A stretch of DNA of 64,000 nucleotides from Daedaleopsis sinensis. Lineage: Eukaryota; Basidiomycota; Agaricomycetes; Polyporales; Polyporaceae. The notes under the pieces were generated by a model, which was not told the DNA's origin, searched no databases, and saw only the letters and a list, made by a program, of their open reading frames with translations. Made by a program: the position numbers and the translations under genes. Of the stretch, positions 1 through 11,143 are shown piece by piece (within the stretch, counting starts at the first letter, position 1; every line of letters begins with the position of its first letter). The stretch covers positions 1,240,001 through 1,304,000 of the forward strand of contig CM066303.1 of assembly GCA_033807695.1 (NCBI GenBank). Direction: 5' to 3'.

Positions 1-6
1 GCGTAG

Positions 7-363
7 GTCATGCTGGACGCACACGTCAAGTCCATGGTCCTCCTCGGGACGCCGTTCAAAGCGTCGACGCCGCAGCCGTTCACGTTCGGGGCGGGTTCCG
101 CCTGGGCGGACATCACCGCCGAAATCCGCGCGCAGATCCCGGTCATGCTCAAGCATCGCCTGACCCCGCCGCCGCGGGAGACGTACAGTCTGAACAGGTG
201 CGTGGGCAGAATCGCTTGTTGCTTGCTGACTGGAGGAAGGGGGAGCTGACGGCGGGCTGATAGGAAATTGAGTGGTGCGTTCCTGCTCGCGTCGCGACTG
301 AACGCGTCTGTGGATTGTCGGTCGTTGTGGACCAAGGTGGTTGAGGGATACCGTTTTGGCTGA
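7..363 (+). CDS. COQ8: COQ8/ABC1 atypical kinase, C-terminal part (gene cut by window edge)
   Basis: Mitochondrial ABC1/ADCK protein required for ubiquinone (coenzyme Q) biosynthesis. Only the last two exons are present: 7..197 and 264..363, with a 66-bp GT-AG intron (198-263). An acceptor TAG at 4-6 marks an intron entering from outside the window, so the start is not visible. The encoded tail contains VMLKHRLTPPPRETYSLNR followed across the intron by KLSGAFLLASRLNA, which is the ADCK C-terminal signature (RHRL.PPPEETYSLHRK.GG.FL in animals). The protein ends RFG-stop, the usual place for the family. The catalytic KxGQ and Ala-rich motifs lie upstream and cannot be checked. A degraded second copy of the last exon follows at 827-1011. 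Family assignment is firm; intactness of the whole gene is unknown. Confidence 0.9.
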
Positions 364-375
364 AGGACTGTTGGA

Positions 376-515
376 CTCCTCCGAGGACAATACTGTGACA
401 ATGATGACAGTTAGACAGCTGCTTCTTGAATCGACATTCGCACAACACTACAGACAGCACCGCATCAATGGCCCAACATGCGAGCAGCGATTCGGTCGTC
501 CGCGGCGCGCGTATG
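376..515. repeat. Diverged inverted-repeat copy 1 (partner 4301-4456)
   Basis: This stretch matches the reverse complement of 4301-4456 with small indels. Shared blocks include the segment around gaggacaatactgtgacaa and the ending cgtccgcggcgcgcgtatg. The two copies are inverted and about 3.8 kb apart, enclosing OPI3 and the BTB gene. No ORF or terminal structure identifies the family. Confidence 0.75.
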
Positions 516-826
516 GCATTAAGAAGAAGATGATCGATGAGGACCCGCGCGAAGTCGCGGTAGAGAGCGACAGCTTCTCCGCGACGCCGCGGTCGTCCCG
601 ACTCCCTTATACGAACCTTGTGTCAGCGCCTCAGGTCCGCTGTGCAGCATTGCAGGCAGGACGCGCGGGGTGTCCATGACTCTGAGACAGGCAAGCTACA
701 TGACTCCGACGGCTTCGAGAGGACAGAAGCACCGTGCGCCCGGGCGATGCTTGATCCAGTCGTCTGTGACCAAGGATGAAGCCGCCCAGCAACCTCCTAA
801 TGACATCTGGCAATGTTCCGACAGAC

Positions 827-1011
827 GTCTGAACAGGTGCGTGGGCAGCAATATCGACAAGCATCGCTTACTATTTGATGCGTGGAAGAAGTCGGGGAGC
901 GCTGCCAGGAAACTGAGTGGCGCGTTCATACTCGCGTCGCTGTTGAACGCGTTTGTGGATCGTCGGTCGTTGTGAGCCAAGGTAGTAGAGCTGGGCTACC
1001 GTTTTGGGTGA
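827..1011 (+). pseudogene. Decayed duplicate of the COQ8 last intron and exon
   Basis: A diverged copy of 189-363 lying about 460 bp after the COQ8 stop. It keeps the splice donor context (gaacag|gtgcgtgggcag at 831-848), an acceptor at 907-908, and an exon reading K-L-S-G-A-F-I-L-A-S-L-L-N-A in the COQ8 frame. TGA at 973-975 replaces the Trp codon of the intact copy, and there is one extra codon near the end. The terminal RFG-stop is conserved. Because the intron is retained, this is a DNA-level tandem duplication and not a retrocopy. The copied block contains no start or kinase core, so it cannot encode a functional protein. Confidence 0.85.
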
Positions 1012-1312
1012 TGTCGACCTATAGTGGACTCTGAACTTAGATTTCTGACTGCGGTTTGGCCCGCTTACACGGCATCATAAAAAGACATATTCACTCCGTT
1101 CTTCGTGGTACTCTGATGCATGCGCGGCGCCCAATGGATCTATTGCGGGGTAAGTAGTAGTGTGCTGTTGAAGTATACTGAATTACACTATAAGTACGGT
1201 TGCGGGAGATGTGGAGATGGGGAATATGGTGTTGAACCTCTATAAAATCCAGGTTGAGGCAGCGTCATGTAGCGCAATTATGTCCGGGCTGTGAGCATCT
1301 TTGTCACGAGCA

Positions 1313-2268
1313 TCAAAGCTCCTTTTTGGATCCGGCTTTGGCAGCGGCAGCACGAGTCGAGTATATCATGTCCGTGAACGGACCTTCGAAACGGAGGGCG
1401 ATGATGTACACAATGTACACGTAGAGGGTGATGAGGAGGCCGGCGGGACGCTCGAACCTATCATAGGTTTATGTCAACAGCTTGTGCGAGCGCGAAGCAC
1501 GCGAATGCGGCGGGAACAGACGAGTATAGATGCGGAGACTCACCAGAGAGAGGTAGCGGCGAACGACATGGTGCTCCCGACGTACATGGGGTCGCGGAGG
1601 ACGTTGAAGGGGAAACCCTCGACGCGGTGTTCCATGAGGATTCCAAAGTAGTCACCGAGAAACGTGCCGGTGACACCGAGGGCCCAGGTGGAAGTGATCA
1701 CGAACGTCTGGCCTGCGATGAAGAGCAGTGCGGGTACGAGCTGGTCGAACGGCTCGGGGAGGATCTTAGCTTTTGGCTGCTCCATCAGAGCCTCGTGGAA
1801 TCTGCACAGTGCGTCGGGTGTCGCGTCAGCGGCTTCGGACTTCACCGCACAGGCTGGAGAGCAAGACGAGAACCGAACTCACAGCGCGTCCCGGACCATG
1901 CCCGCAGAGAAGATGCACAGCGCGAGGAAGTAGCATCCATACCGCGCGTTCCCGCCGAATATGCGCGTGATGGTCTTGTTTCTGTACTCTGCGAGCGTTG
2001 CGGGCACACCGAGGTCAATGCGAGAATGCTCGAGTGCGTGTAACGCGGAGATGCGGGATGGTGACGCACCATTGCGCGCGACGATGTTCCACGCCGTCGG
2101 GTTGAATGCAATGGCTGCAACGGAGACGAGCAGCGACTGCTTCGAGAAGTCGACAAGGTCAAGTAGAGAGCTCGCCATGGCTGAAGTCGTCAAGGTCGTC
2201 GGGGTCGTTGAGGTCGTCGTGAGCGTCGAGGGTGTCACTGTCGTCCTGCTGGCATTGTCGGATTTCAC
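1313..2268 (-). CDS. OPI3: Phosphatidyl-N-methylethanolamine N-methyltransferase (OPI3/PEMT type)
   Basis: ER membrane enzyme that methylates phosphatidyl-monomethyl- and dimethyl-ethanolamine with S-adenosylmethionine, the last steps to phosphatidylcholine. Exons on the minus strand: 2268..2070, 1988..1883, 1801..1544, 1457..1313, all introns GT-AG, giving 235 aa. Landmarks in order: FNPTAWNIVARNEYRNKTITR, GGNARYGCYFLAL, then TGTFLGDYFGILMEHRVEGF, FPFNVLRDPMYVGST, and the tail RFEGPFTDMIY; all match yeast Opi3 in order. Several hydrophobic segments are consistent with a multi-pass ER protein. The first ATG (2268) gives a T/S-rich leader; a second in-frame ATG at 2178 (MASSLLDLVDF) would give the usual Opi3 length and may be the real start. 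It diverges from the BTB gene across 440 bp. Confidence 0.93.
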
Positions 2269-2708
2269 GCCACTTCGTCAAAAACAGCGCTTATTACTCG
2301 AGCCCCGATATTCGGCGTCTACACAACTTGTCCACCTACCATCATGTTCTACCTCTCGGAGATTCCTGTTGGCGGATTATCCATTCGTATTCTTTCAAGT
2401 CACAGCATTCAGCAGACGAGGAGCTCAAGAACAGGACGACGCCTTCGAAGACATGATGACGGCGACAGTTAATGCTGCCGCTGAGCCAACTGAGGTTCAT
2501 GTGACCACTTCCATGACATTGCCAGGCCCCTGTGGGATCAAAGCCCGCCTGAAGAAGCCATCTGCGCATAAATACCCCACCACCCCTCCCAGGCTTGATT
2601 CAAGACCACCATTCCTTCCCAGGTAAGCAGCGAGCATTCAAGATTTTCGCCCAGACTGATGTGACCTTGTAAGACGAACAAATCGTAACCGCAATCTCCA
2701 GGATCAGC
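2269..2708. promoter_or_regulatory. Shared divergent promoter of OPI3 and the BTB gene, with a likely 5'-UTR intron
   Basis: A 440-bp gap between two divergent genes. A TATA-like cataaata at 2568-2575 lies about 135 bp upstream of the BTB ATG. A donor (ag|gtaagc) at 2623 and acceptor ending at 2701 define a plausible 79-bp intron in the BTB leader, ending seven bases before ATG 2709. No stable element is recognised on the OPI3 side. Confidence 0.5.
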
Positions 2709-3781
2709 ATGAAACACAGCCGGCCCGCATCCCCATCGCCCGCTGTAGTGGCAGCAGAAAGATCCAAGGCCGACACGAAGAGAGACGACGAGTTCTGGTT
2801 TCAGGACGGGAACCTTCTCCTGGTGACCCAAGACGTCGAGTTCCGGGTGTACCAAGGCCCCCTCACTGCCCATTCACCGGTCTTCAGAGACATGCTCTCT
2901 CTTCCGCAGCCCGACGCACCACAGTGCGGACGGGAAGGCAGCTCCTCGTGTCCCATCGTTCACCTGTCCGACTCGCCTGAGGACCTTCGACACTTCCTCC
3001 GCGTGTTCGTGTCAGGGAAGTCGCTACGGTCAGTGATGCACAAGCGATGTACTGCGGCCCCTCGTGACGCACGCTTCCGCTTCCCAGAACCGGCACACAC
3101 GAGCCCTCATTCGACGAGGTGTCCGCATGCGTGCGCCTGGGGCACAAGTACGAAGCCGACGCGGTCGTCCAGCACCACCTGGACTTCCTGCGCAAATACT
3201 ACACGGACGACTTCGACGTCTGGTACCCCTCGAACCTCGTCCGCCCGCCCTCGTTCGACGCGATCCACTCGATCGGGGTCGTCAACCTCGCGCGCCTCAC
3301 GGGCGAGCTGCGCATGCTCCCCACCGCGCTCATGGACTGCTGCACGCTCGGGGCGGAGATCGTCGACGGCTTCGCGCGCGCGGATGGGACGCGGGAGACG
3401 CTCGCGGCAGAGGACCTCGGGCGGTGCTTCGTCGGGCGCACGAAGATGGCGCAGGCGAGCGCGCGGATCGCGCACCAGATGTTCCGGCAGACGGTCGCGG
3501 GCGGGTGCCGGCACGCGGCGTGCTGCCAGCGCGTGCTGCAGAAGATGCTGAACGACGTCGGGAACGCGAAGGACGACGTGATCTCGTGCGTGGACTGGTA
3601 CGCGTCGTGGATGGTGTACGTCGACTCGCGCGACGAGGACCGCGAGCTGTGCATGCGCTGCTACAAGATGCTCGAGGGCGACCGGCCGAAGCGGCTCCAG
3701 AAGGAGGTGTGGCTGAACCTGCCGACGATGCTGAACGTCGCCGTCGAGGGATGGGGGACGAAGCTCAAGCAAGAAGTGTGA
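2709..3781 (+). CDS. BTB/POZ domain protein
   Basis: Two exons, 2709..3028 and 3088..3781, joined by a 59-bp GT-AG intron (CG|A split codon), giving 337 aa. The N-terminal half carries a BTB/POZ core: FWFQDGNLLLVTQDVEFRVY, then HSPVFRDML, then a hydrophobic VHLSDSPEDLRHFLRVFVSG strand-helix segment. After the intron comes EPSFDEVSACVRLGHKYEAD, the typical continuation in large Agaricomycete BTB families. The C-terminal half is Cys-rich (for example MDCCTLGAEI and HAACCQRVL) and has no recognised domain. BTB proteins of this fungal type have unknown roles; dimerisation or Cul3-adaptor activity is family knowledge, not shown here. The second exon is much more GC-rich than the first. The same exon yields several long spurious ORFs in other frames. 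Confidence 0.88.
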
Positions 3782-5267
3782 ATTGTGGACATGTATGTCG
3801 TCTTTTACTTTTATTTCGTTTTGGGTGCATCCATTGACAGCGCTTGTGCCCCTAAACAGCTGCAGATAGATCGTTGCGTAGGAATTGATGTACGATTATG
3901 ACGATGGGACATGGACGCCCCTACCACACACTTGTACTAACGGAATAATTTATTCGTTGGATCATCTTCGTAGCGCGGACGTGGTGACAAACAAAGTGTC
4001 ACTGTGTCAACATTCATCGTTGTGAATCCCGCATGAGTCCCGCCCACATGACATCGTGTGCTAATGTAGAGCCTCACTCGCGTTGTCGCAGACATGTCCA
4101 GCGCTAGTACTCCCTTGCTGCCAGCTGGGTATACTGTATACACAGATCTTCGCTTTTGGTCCCCCGCAACATGAAGCTGTCGCTCCTACAAGTGACACTA
4201 CGTCGCGGGCGGAAGGCCTCCCCGTTTGCCTGTGATACACATTCACGTCTCTCTTGGCGGTGGGATCGCGGACGCGATCACGTGCCTGTACGCCCTGCAA
4301 TACATACGCGCGCCGCGGACGACTCAGAGTCTCAGACTGTAGCGATTCTTCGCATGATTGATGCAGTGCTGTATGTGCTGCGCGACTATCGATTCAAGAA
4401 GCTCGACACCAACAGCTGTCAAGCTGTCATCATTGTCACAGTATTGTCCTCCGAGGTCGTTCGAGATTCTTCAAGTCTGTCACATAAGTACAAGGAACCG
4501 TAGCATTCAAACTAGCATACGAAGACTCGTCGTGCACCTTGCTACTCTTGCAGTAAACTAAACTTCTTTCAAGCTTAGTAATACTGCCAGTGCTACTAGT
4601 AGGGTTAGACGTTAGACTTTCAAGAGTGACTCAAGCTGCTGGTATGTACTGCCGTGTACCGCTGTGCTAACCACCCATGCACCTTGACCGAGTGCACCAG
4701 CTCATTTTTCGAGCTGACACAAAGTGCGGAAGGAAAGCTGAACGCATATCTACCGTCACCGGAGACCCTAGCCTAGTAGGACCTAAGTGTGCCTTCGGTT
4801 GCTGCATATTTTCCTTCATGCAAGGACAGCGAACGCGTTGAAGGATTCGCGAGATTTACCGACACGATGATTCATGTGGTTCTTTCTCTACGGAGCAGTC
4901 CCCAGAATCAACCGGAATAATATTCGGAGATTGTTAGCATCACGCCTTCGCAGGTATATATATTACGACGCTCACCAGAAAGCTGACGTGGCTGGGGCAG
5001 CGGCTGAGTTGAGGCTCTCTACACCCAACTGCCAACCAGTGACCTATTTATCTGTCACTGTTAGACATTCGATCTCTAGATGATGACACACCCTAACGAG
5101 AACTCTTGATAGCATCCTGCGAACAGAAGCTCAGTGGACACAAAGCGCAAATATGAATATATTACAATGAAGTTACAAAGCGCCGTGGTCCTTTGGGCTA
5201 CTAGACTGTTCGGTCCCTCAAGGCCTCTGCTATGGCTACAATATAGTTCCGGCCTCGGCTCATGCTC
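3782..5267. other. Convergent intergenic region, no gene seen
   Basis: About 1.5 kb between the 3' ends of the BTB gene and the minus-strand MFS gene. It holds inverted-repeat copy 2 (4301-4456) and no ORF with recognisable coding character. The small ORFs are not supported by splice context or motifs. Confidence 0.6.
4301..4456. repeat. Diverged inverted-repeat copy 2 (partner 376-515)
   Basis: The reverse complement of this block aligns with 376-515. Conserved cores lie at both ends: gcgccgcggac near 4310-4320 and tgtcacagtattgtcctcc near 4434-4452. The middle is longer here by small insertions. Likely an old short mobile or duplicated segment; no TIRs or target duplications were identified. 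Confidence 0.75.
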
Positions 5268-6928
5268 TTACACCCGCCCGAAGACGTGTGGATCAAGCCT
5301 GAGCTTCGACAGCATCATGAACAAGGAACCAACGACGACGCTACCTCCGCTCAAGATGATCAGGCCCGAGTAGGACCCGTGTGTGACCTTGAGGAGCGCC
5401 CCCGCCGCCGGATTCCCAACGAGCGACCTGGAGCCAAGCGACGTCAGCGTTCAATAACACTATCCGGGTGGCGTAGCCAGCGGTGGCGCAGACAGACAAG
5501 CTGAGGACACTCACGGGAAGGAGATGATGCTGTACAGGAGCCCGATGCGCATCCCGATCTCCCTGATGTCCGATATCTGGGCGATGCAGGGCACGATGAG
5601 CGCGTTGAACGCGCCCGAGAAGAGCCCGTACAGCGCGGCGTACGCGAGGAGGGGCAGGAGCGTGTGCGCGGTAGACCAGAGCACGAGCGTGGACAGCCCC
5701 GCGAGGAACGCGCAGGGGACGAGGAGCGCGAAACGTCCGAAGGTGTCGGCGAAGTGCGCGGGGACGACCCGGCCGACGACGCTCCCGGCGTTGAGCACCG
5801 CGAGGACGTAGAACGCCGTGTCCGGGGATATGCCCTGGTCCGCAGCATAGGAGACAACGTAGCAGAAGGGCGTGAAGAGGCCTGCGGGGAGTTAGGGGAT
5901 TAGAAATCAGGTAGACATCAGTCGGATCGGAACATGGATAATGATTCTTTGTGTGTGAGGAGGGGCAGAAGGATGACGTACCAAAAGACATGAAGCAGCT
6001 GCCGACCACCAGCAGGGCGAACGGTGGGTCTCTGAGGGCATGCAGGTCGACCCAAGGTGCGTGTGTGGAGTCTTTGCGCGGTGTGATCCGACTTGACACG
6101 GTCGCAGTAGCTGTGACACAGAGCACGAGACAGATGATTGCTGAGATGCGGACGCCCCACGAGAAGCCTATTCTGACAAAGAGGTACTGGAGGAGGATCG
6201 GGTAGACCGTGCCTCCTACGATGAACAATCAGCCATCTGCCGGTGTGGAGACAGGCGACACTCACCGATGCCTGACCCGACCATTGCGATTCCGAGAGCT
6301 GTCGCCCGGTACTTCTGGAATTGCGTCGAGATTGACGCCAAGGGTGGATAGAATCTATAACGGTAAAAATCAGAGGGAGTTGCCAGCAGCACGAGAGAAA
6401 AGAGCGCCATCTCACAGCATGCCTACGCCGAGCCCGGAGAGTATGCCTTGCGCTAGAAGGTAGTCGTAATATCCGACGGCCGTGCTCGTCAGCAGGATGC
6501 TAACGACATATACTGCGGTCCCGAGCGCCATAATAGCCCGTGGGCCGTACACGTCGAACGCACGGCCGATGAAACCTCCCTGTATACCAAACACCTGTCA
6601 GTGGGGCGGACTCCGTGCGGCTGATCGAGCGAACACTTACGGAGAAGAAGAAGACCCACAACTGTACGGATCCAATCCAGGCTACTGTGGACGGGTGGAG
6701 GTCGCGCAGTTGATGCGTGGTGTACCATGACTGGAACGTCCCAAATGCATTCATCTGGCCGAACGAACAGAAGAGGGCGAGGAATGCTCCGAAAACGGTG
6801 AGCCATGCTGCAAGGCCACCGTCGGGGAAGCTGTCGAAGTATTCCGAACAGGCGTCGTCTCTGAAGGGAGCGTCCTTCGACGGGATAGAGCCATAGCTCG
6901 GGATTTTCTTCAAGACAGCAACGACCAT
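5268..6928 (-). CDS. MFS transporter, monocarboxylate-transporter (MCH/MCT) type
   Basis: Plasma-membrane or organelle secondary transporter of the major facilitator superfamily. Six exons on the minus strand: 6928..6641, 6594..6416, 6354..6266, 6215..5982, 5881..5515, 5427..5268, giving 438 aa with every phase consistent. The N-terminus has PDGGLAAWLTVFGAFLALF, the hallmark opening of fungal MCT-like proteins, followed by GQMNAFGTFQ and WIGSVQLWVFFFS. Later segments include ISTQFQKYRATALGIAMVGS and LNAGSVVGRVVPAHFADTFG. About 12 hydrophobic helices are expected from these blocks. Substrate is not predictable from sequence; yeast Mch proteins include a riboflavin transporter and proteins with no clear monocarboxylate activity. 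Start 6928 places the PDGG motif about 30 residues in, normal for the family. Confidence 0.9.
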
Positions 6929-8780
6929 GGGGGGAGAGAGCGGTAGGATGAGGACGCCGGAGGATCGCCCTGTGGATGTCTTTATAGCGAGCGGAGGGAA
7001 CGGTGTCGAGGTTGGGTTCGATGTTGAGCATCTTATGGCAGAACGTGAGTGACATTTAAAGAAATTCGCTGTCCGGGAATGACGGTTGATAGCTACGCAC
7101 GGAAGAACGTCCATGCTCCGCTAGGCGTGAAATCGCAAGTTTTCCTAGTCGGCCCTAGACCAGAACGGTTATTTCCGAAAGTTGCATGGGTCGCCGAAGG
7201 AGGTATGCTAAGCGCTATTCATAGCGTCCCGAGCGCGAGTCGGAGGAGGGGGAGGCGCATGAGTGTGAAACGTATTGAGGCCACACCTCCCCTGCCAGTA
7301 AAATGTGCGCCGAGACGGGTACAATGCCGGCGCCTACCATACCTCCGTGACAGTCGGCTTCCATGACCAGTGTCGAGCACAGCATCAGTGCAGAAAGGAC
7401 CTGAGCAACGCCTAGATCGCAGGCAGGATCTCAACTGTAAGCAAGGTAGACCACAGCCGAGACCGATACGTGCGAGGCGCAGAGAAATCTGGCAGCCCCA
7501 GAGGAAAATTTTGGGGATCTGGAGGATTGCCGACGACAAAGTTCTGCGAGTCGGACGAAGGAGGATCACAGGGCATCACACATGTGAACACCATCCGCAG
7601 AGTTTGAGTACATGGGAATACGAGCGGGGCAGAACATGAGGTCGGGTTTCCTTCCGATGGAGTCGAAGCTCCAGTAGAGTGTAGATTGCGGAGGCCACGA
7701 GTCGTTACGTGGGCATTCGAACCTCTTGCAATTGCGTAAAGACTGCCAAGACTGAGACAAGTAGCAGGGAAGGGAGCAGGGAGCACCAAGAGTGCGCCGG
7801 GGCCGATGGATGGCGTCGAAGTAGATTCGTCGGACCCAGATCTCGCAGAACACTCCAGGCACATTCCTGCACTAGCTCCCAGGCCATAGGTCCCCGATGC
7901 CATGGGGCTTGCCGTAGAGGCACTGAGCTGAAGCATCGTGGTTCGTTTGATCCCCGATGGCGCACCTATGAAGCCCAGCTTCTGGCGATACCTTTCAGCG
8001 ATACGTGTGGAGAGACGAAATGCGCTGAAAAGTGGTGCTGAGACATCGACAATTACGCACAATGTCGCCTTTGAGTGAAGTGGATGTCGCGTGATGTGGA
8101 TTGTCGTTCAAGCTCAAGACCAGAACGACCCGCCTGGAAAGAGTCCGTGGAGATGCTATGAGTTGCAACAGGTAGCATTTGCGAGCACAACCGCCTCATT
8201 GAGCCCAGCCGTCACTTCCCAGCTCAGCGCTCAATAAGTAACGTTCAGCCACTGACAAGTCCCTAGACGCAGATCGTGGTGGACGACAACCTTGTAACTT
8301 CGACAGCTTGTTTGCAATCAGTATACGTACACATACAGCCAGACTCACTTTTACGCGAGCATAAAATCCCAACGAATGAGGACTAAGACGCTGAGCGGTC
8401 TCCGATTAATAGTCCGCCACAGTGAACCAGTGATGTAGCCCTAAGCCCCAAATCCGCGAAACTGGAGTCGGTTTGCAAGATGACAGATTCCCAATGTGGT
8501 ATAATAGCAGAGTGATTTAGAGAGTGGTGGAAAGTCACCGGATTGAGCACAAATGCATGGTCAACGCCACGGAAGCACAAGCATCGAAAAATCTGAAGGC
8601 AGGGAGGAGGTTGTTTGTCGTTATTAGAATCAGAGGCTGTTGCCAAGCACGAACAAATAACGCCTACGCGTCCTGGAGCGCTACTCATACGGCCGCGTAA
8701 GTGCAGCCACCGTAACCCAAATCCTCCTTACCATCTCCCCCCTGCCCGCTTGTCCCTTTCGTTTACCTACAGGCCGAACG
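6929..8780. other. Divergent intergenic region between the MFS gene and RPN9
   Basis: About 1.85 kb. A minus-strand ORF at 7412-8062 has no recognised motif and no convincing splice structure. Nothing else is supported apart from the promoters that must exist for the two divergent genes. Confidence 0.5.
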
Positions 8781-10754
8781 ATGGCTACTCCCATGGCTGT
8801 TGAAACCCCAAAGCTGGACGTGGACGAGTTCCTTACTCTCGCAATCTCAGAGACGCCACAAGAGTTGCACGCGTTCTTCGAGTCCTTCCAAACACTCTAC
8901 GGCCGTAAGTACGTGCTCTCAACTTCTCACATGTCTTTATCACCACTAATTCTGACTGCAGATTATGGCACCAACTGACAAACAAGCTGTTCGAGTTCTT
9001 CGACTACCCACTCACAAGACCGTACCGCGTCGATGTGTTCAACAAGTTCGTGCGGGACTTTGAGAGCAAGCTCAATCAGCTAAGGGTGGTGGAGATGGGT
9101 GTCAAGGTGTCGAAGGAGATTGACAGTGAGTATTGTGGATGTATCGTGTTCTGGACTCTGCTGCACCTGGCACGCCATGCGCAAGACATGAGAGGGTGCG
9201 ATCGGCGCGTGAAGTCGGGAGCGAATCCCACTGGACTCCCTGACCGTACGCACATGATCCCGCTCATCATCGAAACATCTTGCTTTGGGCACCTCGATGA
9301 GGTGTACGATGTGGAGACGGTATGTCATGCATCCGGATGTGCTCCTGGTGGATCAGTTTCACGCGTTGGATGAAGTACATTTATGAAGGCCATCCCGCCC
9401 TCTCTTCCTCATTGACGTGGGCTGCTCACCGTCGCGCGACGATTCGCATTCACGTTTGTGAACTTCCTTGGAGAAGTTGTACTGGTGGATCCCCGTGCTC
9501 GTCACATTATTCGGACCCTCGCATATATTGGCTATTGCCACGGAAGCCTGATCTCATCCTGACCTTGGCTCACTTGCAACGCGCTCATGCACTCCCGCAG
9601 ATCCCGTAACTCACCTTCAATTCCTGACCGACCTGCTCGCACGGGTCAACATTGAGAAGTCCCCAGAGGCACACGTCCTCCTCCTTGCCACACTTGCTCA
9701 CGCGAAGCTCCTATACGGTGACCACGAGGGCACGAAAAATGACATCGACGCGGCATGGAAGGTCCTGGACGAGCTCTCAGGTGTAGACACCTCCGTAAAT
9801 GCGGCGTACTACGGGGTTGCTGCTGACTACTACAAGGTGGGTACTCAATGGCTGGCATTCGCACTTTCCGAGCACAGGCTGTATCGCTGACGTGTGGTGT
9901 GGTTGCACCTCCAGTCGAAAGCGGAATACGCGCCTTACTACAAGAACTCGCTGCTTTACCTCGCGTGTATCGACCCTGCAAAGGATCTTACGCCCGAGGA
10001 GCGTGTCCTTCGCGCGCATGACCTGGGGATTGCCGCTTTCCTAGGCGACACGATCTACAACTTCGGTGAACTGGTACGCGCCGATCCCGCTGCCGCATGT
10101 GGAAATGGATAACTTATCGTGTTGTATTACGTCGACCACGACCACAGCTCATGCACCCCATCCTCGACGCACTGGATAACACTCCCCATGAGTGGATCAA
10201 GAAGCTGTTGTTTACATTCAACGAAGGTAATATCGGCAAATTCGAAGCACTCGCCCCTCTGTTTCCAAAGGAGGTATGTCACCATTGGCCACATACGACA
10301 TACGCACGTTGACGTAGACACGCTGCGTTTCCGTACTGGCGTAGCCGATATTGCAAGAGAACTATCCGTTCCTGCGGCAGAAGATCTGCCTCATGGCCCT
10401 CATCGAGTCGGTGTTCAAGCGAGGAGCATATGACAGAACCATGTCATTCCAGACCGTCGCCGAAGAGACGCGTCTCCCATTGGATGAAGTCGAGCACTTG
10501 GTCATGAAAGCGCTGAGGTAGGCACGCTCGAGCGCCTACATTGGTCACCACCTGCTAACTCTCCCTGCTACAGCTTGAAGTTGATCAAGGGTTCGTTGGA
10601 TCAGGTCGACCAGAAGGCGCAGATTACGTGGGTGCAGCCGCGGGTGCTTTCGCGAGAACAGATTGGGCAGCTGGCGGGGCGGCTGGAGGCTTGGGGATCG
10701 AAGCTGCACAAAGTCGAGGAGCGTATTGCGCCCGAGGTGCTGGTGAACAGCTGA
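8781..10754 (+). CDS. RPN9: 26S proteasome regulatory particle subunit RPN9 (PSMD13)
   Basis: PCI-domain subunit of the proteasome lid, acting in assembly and stability of the 26S particle. Seven exons: 8781..8908, 8962..9125, 9601..9836, 9915..10073, 10148..10273, 10345..10517, 10574..10754; 388 aa, the normal length. Landmarks match human and yeast Rpn9 in order: LWHQLTNKLFEFF, LNQLRVVEMGVKVSKEID, YYKNSLLYLACIDP, AAFLGDTIYNFGELLMHPIL, LLFTFNEGNIGKFEAL, then the PCI winged-helix part LPLDEVEHLVMKALSLKLIK and IKGSLDQVDQKAQITWVQPR. The first donor is GTACGT at 8909, chosen because it restores GRK-LWHQL. Intron 2 (9126-9600) is 475 bp, several times the local norm. The next gene starts 389 bp downstream on the same strand. 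Confidence 0.96.
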
Positions 10755-11143
10755 AAGGCGCAGTGGGATATTCGTGTATAGTAGCAGCTCGGACCCTTAA
10801 TGTAGCTTGTTCGTTGTGGCCAGAGACAGCGCGCGGGCGCGTGGCCGGTGCGGGGAATGTCGCGAGAGGCAGGAGTGCACAGCGTAGGCGGTAGGCTTTT
10901 GTCCACGACGACCACCTCGAGGACGGCGCATGTCCATCAGCACGTTCCACATATCACAGGGCCCCCCAACGTGTGCCGTGCTCCTTTTCATTTCTATCTC
11001 CCGACATCATATCCCGCTTCAGAGGCCACGATATCCACAGCTGCGAGCTCCGGGTTTCTGCTCCTCTTAACTGCTGCTCTTCTCCCGTCCTCAGCATCCA
11101 CTTTCCGTCAGCCAGACAACCTCTGGCCACTACGACCACTACC
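10755..11143. promoter_or_regulatory. Intergenic gap RPN9 to Tay1-like gene
   Basis: 389 bp between two co-oriented genes. It must hold the RPN9 3' UTR and the promoter of the Myb gene. An ORF frame open from ATG 10973 joins the Myb gene in frame, so part may be coding. No clear TATA box or terminator is visible. Confidence 0.4.

Noticed and set aside
3064..3837. 257-aa plus-strand ORF overlapping the BTB gene, and a 221-aa ORF opposite it
   Set aside because: Shadow frames of the GC-rich second BTB exon; Arg/Ala-rich translations without motifs.
7412..8062. 216-aa minus-strand ORF
   Set aside because: No family signature, no flanking exons, and composition not different from shadow ORFs; left unannotated.
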